NCBI GenBank assembly: GCA_041488295.1
Contig: JBGPOZ010000001.1
Coordinates: 1-64,000, forward strand
Direction: 5' to 3'
DNA from: URHD0088 sp041488295
GTDB lineage: Bacteria; Pseudomonadota; Alphaproteobacteria; ATCC43930; CGMCC-115725
DNA length: 64,000 nt
Part shown: positions 50,636 to 60,320 of the stretch, piece after piece
Position numbering within the stretch: the first letter of the stretch is position 1
How the letters are laid out: each line of letters begins with the position of its first letter
Notes under the pieces: model-generated
Database searches by the model: none
Seen by the model: the letters and a program-made list of their open reading frames with translations, nothing else
What the model was told of the DNA's origin: nothing
Translations under genes and position numbers: made by a program

Positions 50636-52714
50636 TCACCCCGTCCGCAGATAGCGCACCGCGGCATCGCGCTGAAAGAGATAGAGCAGGACGCGAAGCG
50701 CCTCTCCGCGCGGCGATTTGAGCTCGGGATCGCGCGCCAGCACGAGACGCGCGTCGTCATGCGCCGTCGCCAGCAGCTCGCCATGCACCGCGAGATCGGC
50801 GAGGCGTAGCGCCGGCATGCCGCTTTGCTTCGTACCGAGGATCTCGCCGCCGCCGCGCAGGCGAAGATCTTCCTCGGCGATCCGGAAACCGTCTTCGGTC
50901 TCGCGCATCATGCGCAACCGTGCCTTTGCCGTCTCGCCGAGCGGGGGCGCATAGAGAAGAAGACAGCTCGACGCAAGCGTGCCGCGCCCGATCCGACCGC
51001 GAAGTTGATGAAGCTGAGCCAGACCGAAGCGTTCGGCATGCTCGATCACCATGATCGTGGCCGCGGCCACATCGACGCCGACCTCGACGACCGTGGTCGC
51101 GACCAGGAGATCGACGCTGCCATCCGCGAACTCCGCCATCACGCGATCCTTGTCGGCGGTTTTCATGCGCCCATGGACGAGCCCGACACGCGCTCCGAAA
51201 ATCTCCGCGAGGGCGGCATGGCGCGAGGCCGCGGCGGCGAGATCGACCGCCTCGGAGTCTTCGACGAGCGGACAGATCCAATAGATCTTGGCGCCGCCGT
51301 CTAGCGCGCGCCGCACTGCGGCGACGACCTCGTCGAGGCGATCCACGGGAAGGGTGCGCGTCGCGATCGGTCGGCGTCCCGCCGGCTTTTCGGCGAGGCG
51401 AGATGCGTCGAGGTCGCCGTAGGCGGTCATGACCAGGGTGCGCGGAATGGGTGTTGCAGTCATGACCAATATGTCGACGGCCTCGCCCTTGGCGGCGAGC
51501 GCGACGCGCTGCTCGACGCCGAAGCGATGCTGCTCGTCGATGACCGCGAGGGCGAGATCGCGGAAGGTGACGTCGTCTTGGAAGAGGGCGTGCGTTCCGA
51601 TGACGATCGATGCCGCGCCGGACGCGATCCGTGCCAAGACGTCCTGCCGTGCACGGCCCTTCTCGCGGCCGGTCAGAAGCGCAATCTCGATTCCCGCCGG
51701 CGCCGCCAATCGTTCAATCGTCGCGAGATGCTGGCGGCACAGAATCTCGGTCGGTGCCATGAGTGCCGACTGGGCACCGCATTCAGTCACCGCCAGCATT
51801 GCCATGAGAGCGACGACGGTCTTGCCGCTGCCGACATCGCCTTGGAGAAGGCGCGACATCCGTTGCGGCGCTGCCATGTCGGCAAAAATCTCGGCAAGTG
51901 CCTGGTTTTGCGCCGCGGTGAGTCGAAAGGGCAGCTTCTCTTCGACGGCTCGGCGCAGTCGGCCGTCGCCCGGCAAGGCGCGGCCGGGCAGGCGCCTTGT
52001 GTGTGCGCGAACGAGCGCAATCGCGAGCTGGTTGGCGAGCAGCTCGTCATAGGCGAGGCGCCGGCGCGCCGGAGCCAACGGCGAGAGATCCGCGTCGCTT
52101 CCCGGCGAATGCGCTGTCTCGAGCGCCGTCCGCCAATCCACCCAACCCTCGCGCCTGTGCAGAGCGGGGTCGAGCCATTCCGGAAGCGGTCGTGTCCGCC
52201 CCAGCGCCGCGGCGACCGCCTTCTGCACCACGCGGGGCGAGAGACCGGCGGTCAAGCCATAGACGGGCTCGACCGGCTTCATCTCCGCCTCTTCCTCGGG
52301 CGGCACGATGTGGTCGGGATGCGCGATCTGGATCTCGTTGTTGAAATGCTCGACTTGGCCGCTGACGATCCGTGTCGAGCCGATCGGCAGAAGGCGCTGG
52401 AGGTAGTCGCCCTTCGCATGGAAGAAGACGAGGTGGAGGAAGCCCGTCTCGTCGATGCAGCGGACGCGATAAGGCCGGTTGCCGTGGCCCGGCAGGTGCT
52501 GCTCGACGCGCACGGTGATGGTGGCGACGGCGCCGGGCGGGGCCTCCCTGATCTTCGGCCTGAAGCGGCGGTCGACGAGCCGTTGCGGCAGATGCCAGAG
52601 GAGATCCACGATCGACGGTCCGGCGATCCGCTCGAACAGCTTGGCAAAGCGCGGACCGATCCCCGGCAAGCTTGTCACCGGGGCGAATAGCGGAAAAAGG
52701 ATCTCCGGGCGCAA
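50636..52714 (-). CDS. recG: ATP-dependent DNA helicase RecG
   Basis: 692 residues from a TTG at 52714 that has GGAGGA 9 nt upstream and starts the family N-terminus (RPEILFPLFAPVTSLPGIG). The frame stays open further upstream but would enter the neighbouring gene. RecG reverses stalled forks and branch-migrates junctions. Domains: wedge/OB fold (about 30-200), helicase lobe 1 with Walker A GDVGSGKTVVAL and Walker B VIDEQHRFG, TATPIPRTL, and lobe 2 with HGRMK and LHQLRGRIGRG, then the TRG-like C-terminus. It lies 61 nt after the polysaccharide lyase-like gene on the same strand. Confidence 0.96.
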   Translation of the reverse strand: MRPEILFPLFAPVTSLPGIGPRFAKLFERIAGPSIVDLLWHLPQRLVDRRFRPKIREAPPGAVATITVRVEQHLPGHGNRPYRVRCIDETGFLHLVFFHAKGDYLQRLLPIGSTRIVSGQVEHFNNEIQIAHPDHIVPPEEEAEMKPVEPVYGLTAGLSPRVVQKAVAAALGRTRPLPEWLDPALHRREGWVDWRTALETAHSPGSDADLSPLAPARRRLAYDELLANQLAIALVRAHTRRLPGRALPGDGRLRRAVEEKLPFRLTAAQNQALAEIFADMAAPQRMSRLLQGDVGSGKTVVALMAMLAVTECGAQSALMAPTEILCRQHLATIERLAAPAGIEIALLTGREKGRARQDVLARIASGAASIVIGTHALFQDDVTFRDLALAVIDEQHRFGVEQRVALAAKGEAVDILVMTATPIPRTLVMTAYGDLDASRLAEKPAGRRPIATRTLPVDRLDEVVAAVRRALDGGAKIYWICPLVEDSEAVDLAAAASRHAALAEIFGARVGLVHGRMKTADKDRVMAEFADGSVDLLVATTVVEVGVDVAAATIMVIEHAERFGLAQLHQLRGRIGRGTLASSCLLLYAPPLGETAKARLRMMRETEDGFRIAEEDLRLRGGGEILGTKQSGMPALRLADLAVHGELLATAHDDARLVLARDPELKSPRGEALRVLLYLFQRDAAVRYLRTG

Positions 52715-52775
52715 GTGCTTCAATCCTCCGCGCCGAGGCGGTGTGCAGTCCACACGCGAAACCTGGTGCTCACGG

Positions 52776-53744
52776 TCATTGTTGCGGCGCGACGCCCCAA
52801 TCCGGATGTCCCGCCGGATCGGCATCCCAGAACACGATCCGATCGAAATAGATCGTCTGCCGCTCGGCGCGCCAGTCGCGATAGATGCCAAAGCGCGGCT
52901 GCGCATCGATGAAGGGGTGGCCGTCGCGGCGAGTGCCATGTTCGGGATCGCCCATCGGCCCCCGATAGGATCCGCAATGCCGGCCGTCAAGCCAGAGATC
53001 GGCGCGGCCGCTGTCGTCCTGCGCAGGGAAGAGCCGCACATTCACCACATGCCAGGTCTCGCGCGGCAGGTCGTCGATGACGCAGAATTGCGTGCGCCGC
53101 ACGGTGGGTGGCTCGGCGCAGGCGGCGCCTGCGGCGACCTGCGCGAAAAAGCGCACCCCTTGGCCGACCGGGCGCGCCTCGATCTTGAAGAACGGGCTGG
53201 CGCTGCAATCCGCGCCATTCCTCGCTGAATTCTGCTTGATCTGGTGGATGACGGTGCGGCAGGGCGGGCGGTCCGCCAGGGGAACGTCGCGCGGCCAATC
53301 CGCCGGGGCCTTGAAGGCAAAGCGATACCAGACGGGCACCCCGAATTTGACCAGCTCACGGGATTTCACTTGAATCTCGGCCCGTTCGGTCGGCGCAATG
53401 CCGCCGGGCTCAGCCTCGATCTCGGCCGCCCGGGAGCCGTGGGCATCGCAGACGTAGCGCTTCGCCGAGAGCGCTGCGGGGGATGCACCGTCGAGCGCAT
53501 CGCCTTCCTCGACAGCGATGCGACCGACGGTCCTGCCGATCGGATCGGCGACGATGCCGACGCGCAGTGCCCACAGCTTCGCGTCGAGTCCCTTGGAGAT
53601 GCCCCATTTTCCGAGCAGCGCCGACGGCGTATCTGCACTTTCCGCGAAGTCTTCGATGAAGACGGGTTGCGGCGGTGCTGGAGCCGCTTGTGCGGTTGCC
53701 GGTGCAAGCGCAGCGAGAAGGATGAGTCTGAGTGCGGTCATCAT
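52776..53744 (-). CDS. Secreted polysaccharide lyase-like protein (heparin lyase I family fold)
   Basis: 322 residues from ATG 53744 (another ATG 30 nt upstream). Signal peptide MMTALRLILLAALAPATAQA. The mature part is a jelly-roll-type domain like the PF14099 polysaccharide lyases: ERAEIQVKSRE, VWYRFAFKAPADWP, HQIKQNS, WHVVNVRLFPAQDDSGRADLWLDG and PRFGIYRDWRAERQTIYFDRI. It has six or so cysteines, so disulfides are likely after export. Substrate unknown. It interrupts the usual recG-sdhE-mfd neighbourhood, on the recG strand. Confidence 0.7.
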   Translation of the reverse strand: MMTALRLILLAALAPATAQAAPAPPQPVFIEDFAESADTPSALLGKWGISKGLDAKLWALRVGIVADPIGRTVGRIAVEEGDALDGASPAALSAKRYVCDAHGSRAAEIEAEPGGIAPTERAEIQVKSRELVKFGVPVWYRFAFKAPADWPRDVPLADRPPCRTVIHQIKQNSARNGADCSASPFFKIEARPVGQGVRFFAQVAAGAACAEPPTVRRTQFCVIDDLPRETWHVVNVRLFPAQDDSGRADLWLDGRHCGSYRGPMGDPEHGTRRDGHPFIDAQPRFGIYRDWRAERQTIYFDRIVFWDADPAGHPDWGVAPQQ

Positions 53745-53869
53745 GGACACTGTAGCTTGAGCCCGAGGCCACATCGTCCCAAATGACGCCAGCGATGATC
53801 GCGCATGACGCCACGACCATATCGTGCTTTTCTCCGCGAGAGCCAGTGCGAAACCGTGAGCGAAAGACC

Positions 53870-54142
53870 GTGTCTGATCCAGTCGAAATCCGCCGCAAGC
53901 GGCTTCTTTTTCGAAGCTGGCACCGCGGCACGAAGGAAACCGATCTGCTGCTCGGCTCGTTTGCCGAACGTCACCTTTCCACCTTTTCGGAAGTTCAGCT
54001 TGACCGCTACGAGGCCTTGCTCGAAAACGACGATGGACGGCTCTACGACTGGATCACCGGTCGGTCGCCGCCGCCACCCGAACAGGACCATGACGTGATG
54101 CGCCTCTTGCGCGACTTTCGGTATCGAGCCAGGCCCGCGTGA
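53870..54142 (+). CDS. sdhE: Succinate dehydrogenase flavinylation factor SdhE
   Basis: 90 residues from a GTG at 53870. The family core is plain: RRKRLLFRSWHRGTKETDLLLGSF with the RGxxE motif region needed for flavin attachment, then LDRYEALLENDDGRLYDWITG. It helps load FAD covalently onto SdhA. Cytosolic. Its stop overlaps the mfd start (GTGA), a known alphaproteobacterial pairing. The frame extends further upstream, but that part does not resemble the family. Confidence 0.92.
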   Translation: MSDPVEIRRKRLLFRSWHRGTKETDLLLGSFAERHLSTFSEVQLDRYEALLENDDGRLYDWITGRSPPPPEQDHDVMRLLRDFRYRARPA

Positions 54143-57100
54143 CCGTTCGCGATGAGGTTGCGCTTGCCGGTGCGGCGCTGCCGGCGCTCCGCGCTCCTAG
54201 CCGCATCACGATCTCAGGTGCGCCTGAAGGGCATGACGCGTTCATCCTGGGCCGGCTCGTTAGTGACGGAGCGGCCTCGGACATTTTGCATGTCTGTCGC
54301 GACGACGGACGCATGGCACGCACGGCGTCAGCGCTCGCCTTCTACGCCCCCGCAGTCGAAATCCTGACGCTTCCAGCGTGGGATTGCCTACCCTACGACC
54401 GCGCGTCGCCCAATACCGAGATTGTCAGCCGCCGGGTCGATACCTTGACGCGCCTTGCCGATGCGGCGGAGACGAAGACGGCCGGTCGCCGCATCGTCCT
54501 CACCACCGTCAACGCGCTGATGCAGCGGGTCCCGCAGCGCAGCCTCTTTCGCGGCCGCGTGCTCCGCCTCGCGCGCGGCGGGCGCATCGCGACCGAACGG
54601 CTGCTGGCGTTTCTTGCGCAGAATGGCTACCAGCGCACCGAGACGGTGCGCGAGGCCGGTGAGTTCGCCGTGCGCGGCGGCATCGTCGACCTCTTTCCCT
54701 CGGGCGAGGCCGAGCCCTTGCGCCTCGATTTCTTCGGCGACACGCTGGACGGAATCCGCAGTTTCGATCCGCTGACGCAGCGCTCGACCGGCAAGCGCGA
54801 CGCCATTGCGTTGAAGCCGATGAGCGAGGTCTTGCTCGACGAGCGGGCCGTGCACCGTTTTCGCACGCGCTACCGCGAGCAGTTCGGCACCGTTGCCGAC
54901 GACGATCCGCTCTATGAGGCGGTAAGTGCCGGCCGCCGTTACATCGGTATGGAGCACTGGCTGCCGCTTTATTACGAAGAACTCGAGACGATCTTCGACT
55001 ATCTGCCCAGCGCCGCGGTGACGCTCGATTACCAGGCCCTCGACGTGCGCGACGTGCGTCTCGCGACCATTGCAGATTTCTACTCCACGCGCAAAAACGT
55101 GACCCCTGCGGCACGCGGGATCGCTCCCGTCTATCGCCCGGTGCGGCCGGAGCAGCTTTACCTCGACGACAAGGAATGGGATGCGGCGCTTGGCGCGCGG
55201 GCCGTCGCCTCTTTCACGCCTTTCGCTGCGCCCGAGGGTACGCTTCACGCTTTCGATGCCGGTGCACGACCGTCACGCAACTTCGCCGAAGCCCGCGCCA
55301 ACCCGAAGACGAACGTCTTCGATGTCGTCCGCGATCACATCGAATCCGAGCAGGCACGCGGAATACGCGTCGCTGTTGCGGCGTTCAGCGCCGGGTCGGC
55401 AGATCGCCTGACGACGGTTCTGCGCGATCACGGCGTCGCCGCGGTGCAACGCGTCGAGGGCTGGGCGGCGCTTCTGGAGCTGCCGCCACTTGCCGTCGGG
55501 CTCGTCGTGCTCGGCCTCGAGCACGGCTATGCCTTTGGCGATCTCGTCATCATCAGCGAGCAGGACATTTTGGGCGACCGCCTCGCGCGGCCGCCGAAAC
55601 GGCGGCAGAGCTTCGATAAATTCATCGCCGAGGTCTCGAACCTGACGCCGGGCGACCTCGTCGTCCATGCCGAGCACGGCATCGGCCGTTACGACGGGCT
55701 CGTCACCCTCGAGGTCAGCGGCGCTCCGCACGATTGCCTGCGCCTCGTCTATACGGGTGACGACAAGCTATTCGTGCCGGTCGAGAACATCGAGGTGCTC
55801 TCGCGCTTCGGTTCCGAGGATGCCAATGTCCAGCTCGACAGGCTGGGCGGCGTCGCTTGGCAATCGCGCAAGGCACGCGTCAAGAAGCGCATTCTTGAGA
55901 TCGCACAGGATCTGATCGCCGTAGCCGCCGAGCGCCAGCTCCGTCAGGGCGAGGCGATGCCTGCGCCTGAGGGGCTCTACGAGGAGTTCGCCGCGCGTTT
56001 TCCCTATCCCGAGACGGACGACCAGCTTCGCGCGATCGAGGAGACCTTGTCCGACATGGCTTCCGGCAAGCCGATGGACCGCCTCATCTGCGGCGATGTC
56101 GGTTTCGGCAAGACGGAAGTGGCGCTGCGCGCCGCCTTCGTCGCAGCGATGACGGGAACGCAGGTGGCGGTCATCGTGCCGACGACCCTGCTGGCGCGGC
56201 AGCATTACCGCACCTTCACCGAGCGCTTTGCGGGTCTCCCGGTCCGCGTGGGACAACTCTCGCGCCTTGTCGGCACGAAGGAAGCGACAGAGCTGAAGAG
56301 CGAGCTCGCCGAGGGCCGGATCGACATCGTCGTCGGCACGCATGCCCTGCTCGGCAAGGGCGTCAGGTTCAAGAACCTCGGCCTCCTCGTCATCGACGAG
56401 GAACAGCATTTCGGCGTGAAGCAAAAAGAAAAGCTGAAGCAGCTGAAGAGCAGCGTCCACGTCCTGACGCTGACTGCGACGCCGATCCCGCGCACGCTTC
56501 AACTGGCGCTGTCGGGCGTGCGCGAAATGAGCATCATCGCGACGCCTCCGGTCGACCGCCTCGCCGTCCGCACCTTCGTTATGCCCTATGACGGCGTCGT
56601 GCTGCGCGAGGCGATCATCCGCGAGCATCATCGCGGCGGGCAGATCTTCTACGTCGCACCGCGCATCAGCGACATCGACGATTTGCGTGAGCAACTGACG
56701 CAGCTCGTCCCCGAGATCAAGATCGCGGTCGCGCATGGTCGCATGGGCCCGAACGAGCTCGAGGCGGTGATGGGCGCCTTCGATGAGCGGAGCTTCGATC
56801 TGCTGCTGTCGACCAACATCATCGAATCGGGGCTCGACATGCCGTCTGCGAATACGATGGTGATCCATCGCGCGGACATGTTCGGCCTATCGCAGCTCTA
56901 TCAGCTCCGTGGCCGCATCGGCCGCGGCAAGGTGCGGGCATACGCCTATCTGACGTTGCCCACCGGCAAGGCGCTCAGCGAGACGGCGCAGCGGCGGCTC
57001 GAAGTGATGCAGACCCTCGACACGCTCGGCGCCGGCTTCACTCTGGCGAGCCACGATCTCGACATCCGAGGTGCCGGCAATCTGCTCGGCGAGGAACAAT

Positions 57101-57738
57101 CGGGCCATGTCCGCGAGGTCGGCATCGAGCTCTACCAGCATATGCTCGAAGAAGCCGTGGCGGCGGCACGCAGCGGTCCGGGCGCGCTTGGGGAGGCGGT
57201 GCCGGAGGAGTGGACGCCGCAGATCACGATCGGGACGCCCGTTCTTATCCCCGAGGCGTATGTCGCCGATCTCGGCGTGCGGCTCGGTCTCTACCGCCGC
57301 ATCGCAAGCCTCGTCGACCGACGCGAGCTCGACGCCTTCGCCGCCGAGCTCGTCGACCGCTTCGGCTCGCTCCCCGCCGAGGTCGACAACCTCCTCGAGA
57401 TCATCGCCATCAAGCGGCTCTGCCGCGACGCCGGGATCGAGAAGGTCGACGCCGGGCCCAAGGGCGCCGTCATCACCTTCCGCGGAAATCGTTTCGCCAA
57501 CCCCGCGGGGCTCGTCGATTTCATCCAGAAGCAGGTCGGGACGGCGAAGCTGCGGCCCGATCAGAAGCTCGTCTTCATCCGCGGTTGGGAAGAGACGAAA
57601 GAACGTGTCGTCGGCGTCAATCGCCTGCTGCAGGCACTGACGACGATCGCGGGGGTAGGGGCGGCCGGCAACGGGGCGGCGATGCCGCCGCCGCCGAGCG
57701 ATCTGGTGAAGCGCGCGGCCGCAGGCGAGCGGCGGTAG
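54139..57738 (+). CDS. mfd: Transcription-repair coupling factor Mfd
   Basis: 1199 residues from a GTG at 54139 overlapping sdhE. Full-length domain order: UvrB-like N-terminal module (about 30-340, with PAWDCLPYDRASPN and EFAVRGGIVDLFP), D3 linker, the RNA-polymerase-interacting CarD-like domain (about 505-570, PGDLVVHAEHGIGRYDGL), translocase motor with Walker A GDVGFGKTEVAL and Walker B VIDEEQHFG, TATPIPRTLQ, the TRG motif region, and the C-terminal D7 domain. It removes stalled RNA polymerase and recruits UvrA. Nothing missing. Confidence 0.97.
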   Translation: MTVRDEVALAGAALPALRAPSRITISGAPEGHDAFILGRLVSDGAASDILHVCRDDGRMARTASALAFYAPAVEILTLPAWDCLPYDRASPNTEIVSRRVDTLTRLADAAETKTAGRRIVLTTVNALMQRVPQRSLFRGRVLRLARGGRIATERLLAFLAQNGYQRTETVREAGEFAVRGGIVDLFPSGEAEPLRLDFFGDTLDGIRSFDPLTQRSTGKRDAIALKPMSEVLLDERAVHRFRTRYREQFGTVADDDPLYEAVSAGRRYIGMEHWLPLYYEELETIFDYLPSAAVTLDYQALDVRDVRLATIADFYSTRKNVTPAARGIAPVYRPVRPEQLYLDDKEWDAALGARAVASFTPFAAPEGTLHAFDAGARPSRNFAEARANPKTNVFDVVRDHIESEQARGIRVAVAAFSAGSADRLTTVLRDHGVAAVQRVEGWAALLELPPLAVGLVVLGLEHGYAFGDLVIISEQDILGDRLARPPKRRQSFDKFIAEVSNLTPGDLVVHAEHGIGRYDGLVTLEVSGAPHDCLRLVYTGDDKLFVPVENIEVLSRFGSEDANVQLDRLGGVAWQSRKARVKKRILEIAQDLIAVAAERQLRQGEAMPAPEGLYEEFAARFPYPETDDQLRAIEETLSDMASGKPMDRLICGDVGFGKTEVALRAAFVAAMTGTQVAVIVPTTLLARQHYRTFTERFAGLPVRVGQLSRLVGTKEATELKSELAEGRIDIVVGTHALLGKGVRFKNLGLLVIDEEQHFGVKQKEKLKQLKSSVHVLTLTATPIPRTLQLALSGVREMSIIATPPVDRLAVRTFVMPYDGVVLREAIIREHHRGGQIFYVAPRISDIDDLREQLTQLVPEIKIAVAHGRMGPNELEAVMGAFDERSFDLLLSTNIIESGLDMPSANTMVIHRADMFGLSQLYQLRGRIGRGKVRAYAYLTLPTGKALSETAQRRLEVMQTLDTLGAGFTLASHDLDIRGAGNLLGEEQSGHVREVGIELYQHMLEEAVAAARSGPGALGEAVPEEWTPQITIGTPVLIPEAYVADLGVRLGLYRRIASLVDRRELDAFAAELVDRFGSLPAEVDNLLEIIAIKRLCRDAGIEKVDAGPKGAVITFRGNRFANPAGLVDFIQKQVGTAKLRPDQKLVFIRGWEETKERVVGVNRLLQALTTIAGVGAAGNGAAMPPPPSDLVKRAAAGERR

Positions 57739-57773
57739 CATCTCTTTGCTCGAGCCCTTCGACCCGGCTGTGT

Positions 57774-58418
57774 CTACTCCACCGGCTGCACCGCTGCGTT
57801 CTGCGCCAGGTCGAAGAGCGGGAAAAAGAATTCCGGCTCCTGCGCGCCGGAGATCGCATAGCCGCCATCGACGATGAAGCAGGGCACGCCGGAGATGCCG
57901 AGGCGCCGCGCGCTGCGGTCCTCGGTCAAGACTTCCTCGACCGCGGCCTCGCCGCCGAGCCAGCGCGATACCTCGGCGCGCTCGTAGCCGGTTTCGGCAG
58001 CGACGTCGGCAAGCGTCGCCGGATCGCCGATGTCGCGGCCCTGCTCGAAATAAGCGCTGAACAGCGCCTCGACCATCGGATCGGCGTCGCCCTGCATCGT
58101 CGCGTATCGGATGAGGCGATGGGCGTCGCGTGAATTGGGCGTGCGGCGGATGCGCTCGAAGGCGAAGGCAATGTTCTCGCCGGCGCCGGCTTCGGCAATG
58201 GCGGAATAAATCCGCGTCGCATGCGCGGCACTGCCGAATTTCGCATTGAGGTAGGCCTCGCGCGGCATCCCGCCGTCCGGCATGTCTGGATTGAGTTGAA
58301 AAGCCCGCCAAGTCATCGAAACTGAGAGATCCGGACGTTGCACCAAAGCCCGGCCGAGGCGCCGTTTGCCGATGAAGCACCAGGGGCAGATCACATCCGA
58401 GACGATATCGATTTGCAT
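57774..58418 (-). CDS. DsbA family oxidoreductase (FrnE-like)
   Basis: 214 residues from ATG 58418. The thioredoxin-fold motif is CPWC at residues 11-14, in SDVICPWCFIGKRRL, with a helical insertion (about 50-160) and the cis-proline site SGVPCFIVDGGYAISGAQ. There is no signal peptide, so it is a cytosolic FrnE-type protein rather than periplasmic DsbA. FrnE relatives act as disulfide isomerases in stress; the related 2-hydroxychromene-2-carboxylate isomerases lack the CxxC. Convergent with mfd, 35 nt apart. Confidence 0.9.
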   Translation of the reverse strand: MQIDIVSDVICPWCFIGKRRLGRALVQRPDLSVSMTWRAFQLNPDMPDGGMPREAYLNAKFGSAAHATRIYSAIAEAGAGENIAFAFERIRRTPNSRDAHRLIRYATMQGDADPMVEALFSAYFEQGRDIGDPATLADVAAETGYERAEVSRWLGGEAAVEEVLTEDRSARRLGISGVPCFIVDGGYAISGAQEPEFFFPLFDLAQNAAVQPVE

Positions 58419-58600
58419 GCCGCCCTCCAGTGGCGCCGGCTCCTCCGCCGATGAAATGGCCGATCGTGGTCGGCGGGCATAGATGATCGCAGATTATCTT
58501 CAAAGTGGCGAGACGCGGCAATGCCTCGGACCCCCTCGGCTTGACCCGTGCGGTGGGCGAGAGGAGGATCGGCGCACCGGGCCGCCGGCGGAGACACGAG

Positions 58601-60247
58601 ATGGAAGAAACGAACCCTTTGAGCAACTTCGATGCCGGCCATATGCAACGACAGGCGGCCAACTGTGCGGCACTTTCGCCGCTCTCCTATCTGCCGCGCG
58701 CGGCGGCGATCGACCCGGCGAAGACCGCGGTCATTCACGGGCCCACTCGCACCAGCTACGGCGCGCTCTACACGCGCTGTCGGCGCCTCGCCGATGCGCT
58801 GCGCCGACGCGGCATCGGCGGTGGCGACGCGGTCGCCATCATGGCGCCCAACATTCCGGCGTTGCTCGAGGCGCATTATGGGGTGCCGATGGCCGGCGGC
58901 GTCCTCAACGCGCTCAATTATCGTCTCGATGCCCGCGCGATCGCCTTCATTCTCGAGCATGGCGGCGCCAAACTCGTCCTCGTCGACGGCGAATTCGCGG
59001 GGACGATGCGCGAGGCCTTGGCGCTTCTTGCGCGGCCCCCTGCGGCGATCGACATCGTCGATGCGCTTCACGAAGGAAAGGAGCGCATCGGCGAGATGGA
59101 CTACGAGGCGTTCCTCGCAACTGGCGATGCCGAGGCCCCGTGGACCATGCCCAGGGATGAATGGCAGGCGATCGCGCTCAATTACACCTCCGGCACGACC
59201 GGCAATCCCAAGGGCGTCGTCCTCCATCACCGGGGCGCCTATCTCAACGCGCTCGGCAATGCGATCGCCTTCGGACTCTCGGCGCAGACGGTCTATCTCT
59301 GGACACTGCCGATGTTCCACTGCAACGGCTGGACCTATAGCTGGGCGGTGACGGCGGCGCTCGGGACTCATGTCTGTTTGCGGCGCGTCGAGCCCGCCGC
59401 GATCTTCTCGGCGATCGCGGAGCACGGCGTCACCCATCTGTGCGGTGCGCCCATCGTCCTCAACATGCTGGTTCACGCGCCGGAGGGCGCAAGGTGCAAA
59501 TTTCCGCAGATCGTCGAAGTCGCGACCGGGGGCGCGGCACCGCCTTCGACGATCATCGCCAACATGGAGCGCATGGGCTTTCGCGTGACGCACCTCTATG
59601 GCCTTACCGAATCCTATGGTCCGGCGGCTCTGTGCGAGTGGCAGGCGGAGTGGCAGGACCTGCCGCTCGATGAGCGTTCCGCTTTCATGGCGCGGCAAGG
59701 GGTGCGTTACCCGACGCTCGATGGCGCGCGGGTGGTCGATCCCACAACCATGCGCGACGTGCCGAGCGACGGCTCGTCGATCGGCGAGCTCATGCTGCGC
59801 GGCAATACTGTGATGAAGGGATATTTGAAGAATCCGGCGGCGACGGAAGAGGCGTTCGCCGGCGGGTGGTATCACACCGGTGACCTCGCCGTCCGCCATT
59901 CTGACGGCTATGTCGAAATCAAGGACCGCGCGAAGGACATCATCATCTCGGGTGGCGAAAATATCTCTTCGCTCGAGATCGAGGAGGTGCTCTATCGGCA
60001 TCCGCAGATCTTCGAAGCCGCGGTCGTCGCTCGGCCCGACGCAAAATGGGGCGAGAGCCCGTGCGCTTTCGTCACGGTAAAGCCGGGCGGTGAGCCGCCC
60101 TCGGCGGCCGAGATCATCGCCTGGTGCCGAGCGCATCTTGCCCATTTCAAGGCACCGAAGACGGTGGTGTTCGGACCGCTCCCAAAGACCTCGACCGGCA
60201 AAATTCAGAAATTCTCCCTCCGCGCGCAGGCACGAACCCTCTCTTGA
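58601..60247 (+). CDS. Acyl-CoA synthetase (AMP-forming)
   Basis: 548 residues from ATG 58601 (GGAG 7 nt upstream); an in-frame start 96 nt earlier would add a non-family N-terminus. ANL-superfamily motifs: the P-loop YTSGTTGNPKGVV near 200, LPMFHCNGWTYSW, TGGAAPPSTI, YGLTES, GWYHTGDLAV, KDRAKDIIISGGENISSLEIE and the C-terminal catalytic lysine in PKTSTGKIQKF. The HCNGW and GLTESYGPAA stretches are typical of the branch annotated as fatty-acid or methylmalonate/dimethylsulfoniopropionate-type CoA ligases, so the exact acid is open. Divergent from the DsbA-family gene. Confidence 0.9.
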   Translation: MEETNPLSNFDAGHMQRQAANCAALSPLSYLPRAAAIDPAKTAVIHGPTRTSYGALYTRCRRLADALRRRGIGGGDAVAIMAPNIPALLEAHYGVPMAGGVLNALNYRLDARAIAFILEHGGAKLVLVDGEFAGTMREALALLARPPAAIDIVDALHEGKERIGEMDYEAFLATGDAEAPWTMPRDEWQAIALNYTSGTTGNPKGVVLHHRGAYLNALGNAIAFGLSAQTVYLWTLPMFHCNGWTYSWAVTAALGTHVCLRRVEPAAIFSAIAEHGVTHLCGAPIVLNMLVHAPEGARCKFPQIVEVATGGAAPPSTIIANMERMGFRVTHLYGLTESYGPAALCEWQAEWQDLPLDERSAFMARQGVRYPTLDGARVVDPTTMRDVPSDGSSIGELMLRGNTVMKGYLKNPAATEEAFAGGWYHTGDLAVRHSDGYVEIKDRAKDIIISGGENISSLEIEEVLYRHPQIFEAAVVARPDAKWGESPCAFVTVKPGGEPPSAAEIIAWCRAHLAHFKAPKTVVFGPLPKTSTGKIQKFSLRAQARTLS

Positions 60248-60320
60248 CCCGTCCTAAGTTCTGGTTCGGCCTTCGGCGCTTGCTCGAATTAACCATGGCG
60301 TAACCAGCGTCCACTATACG

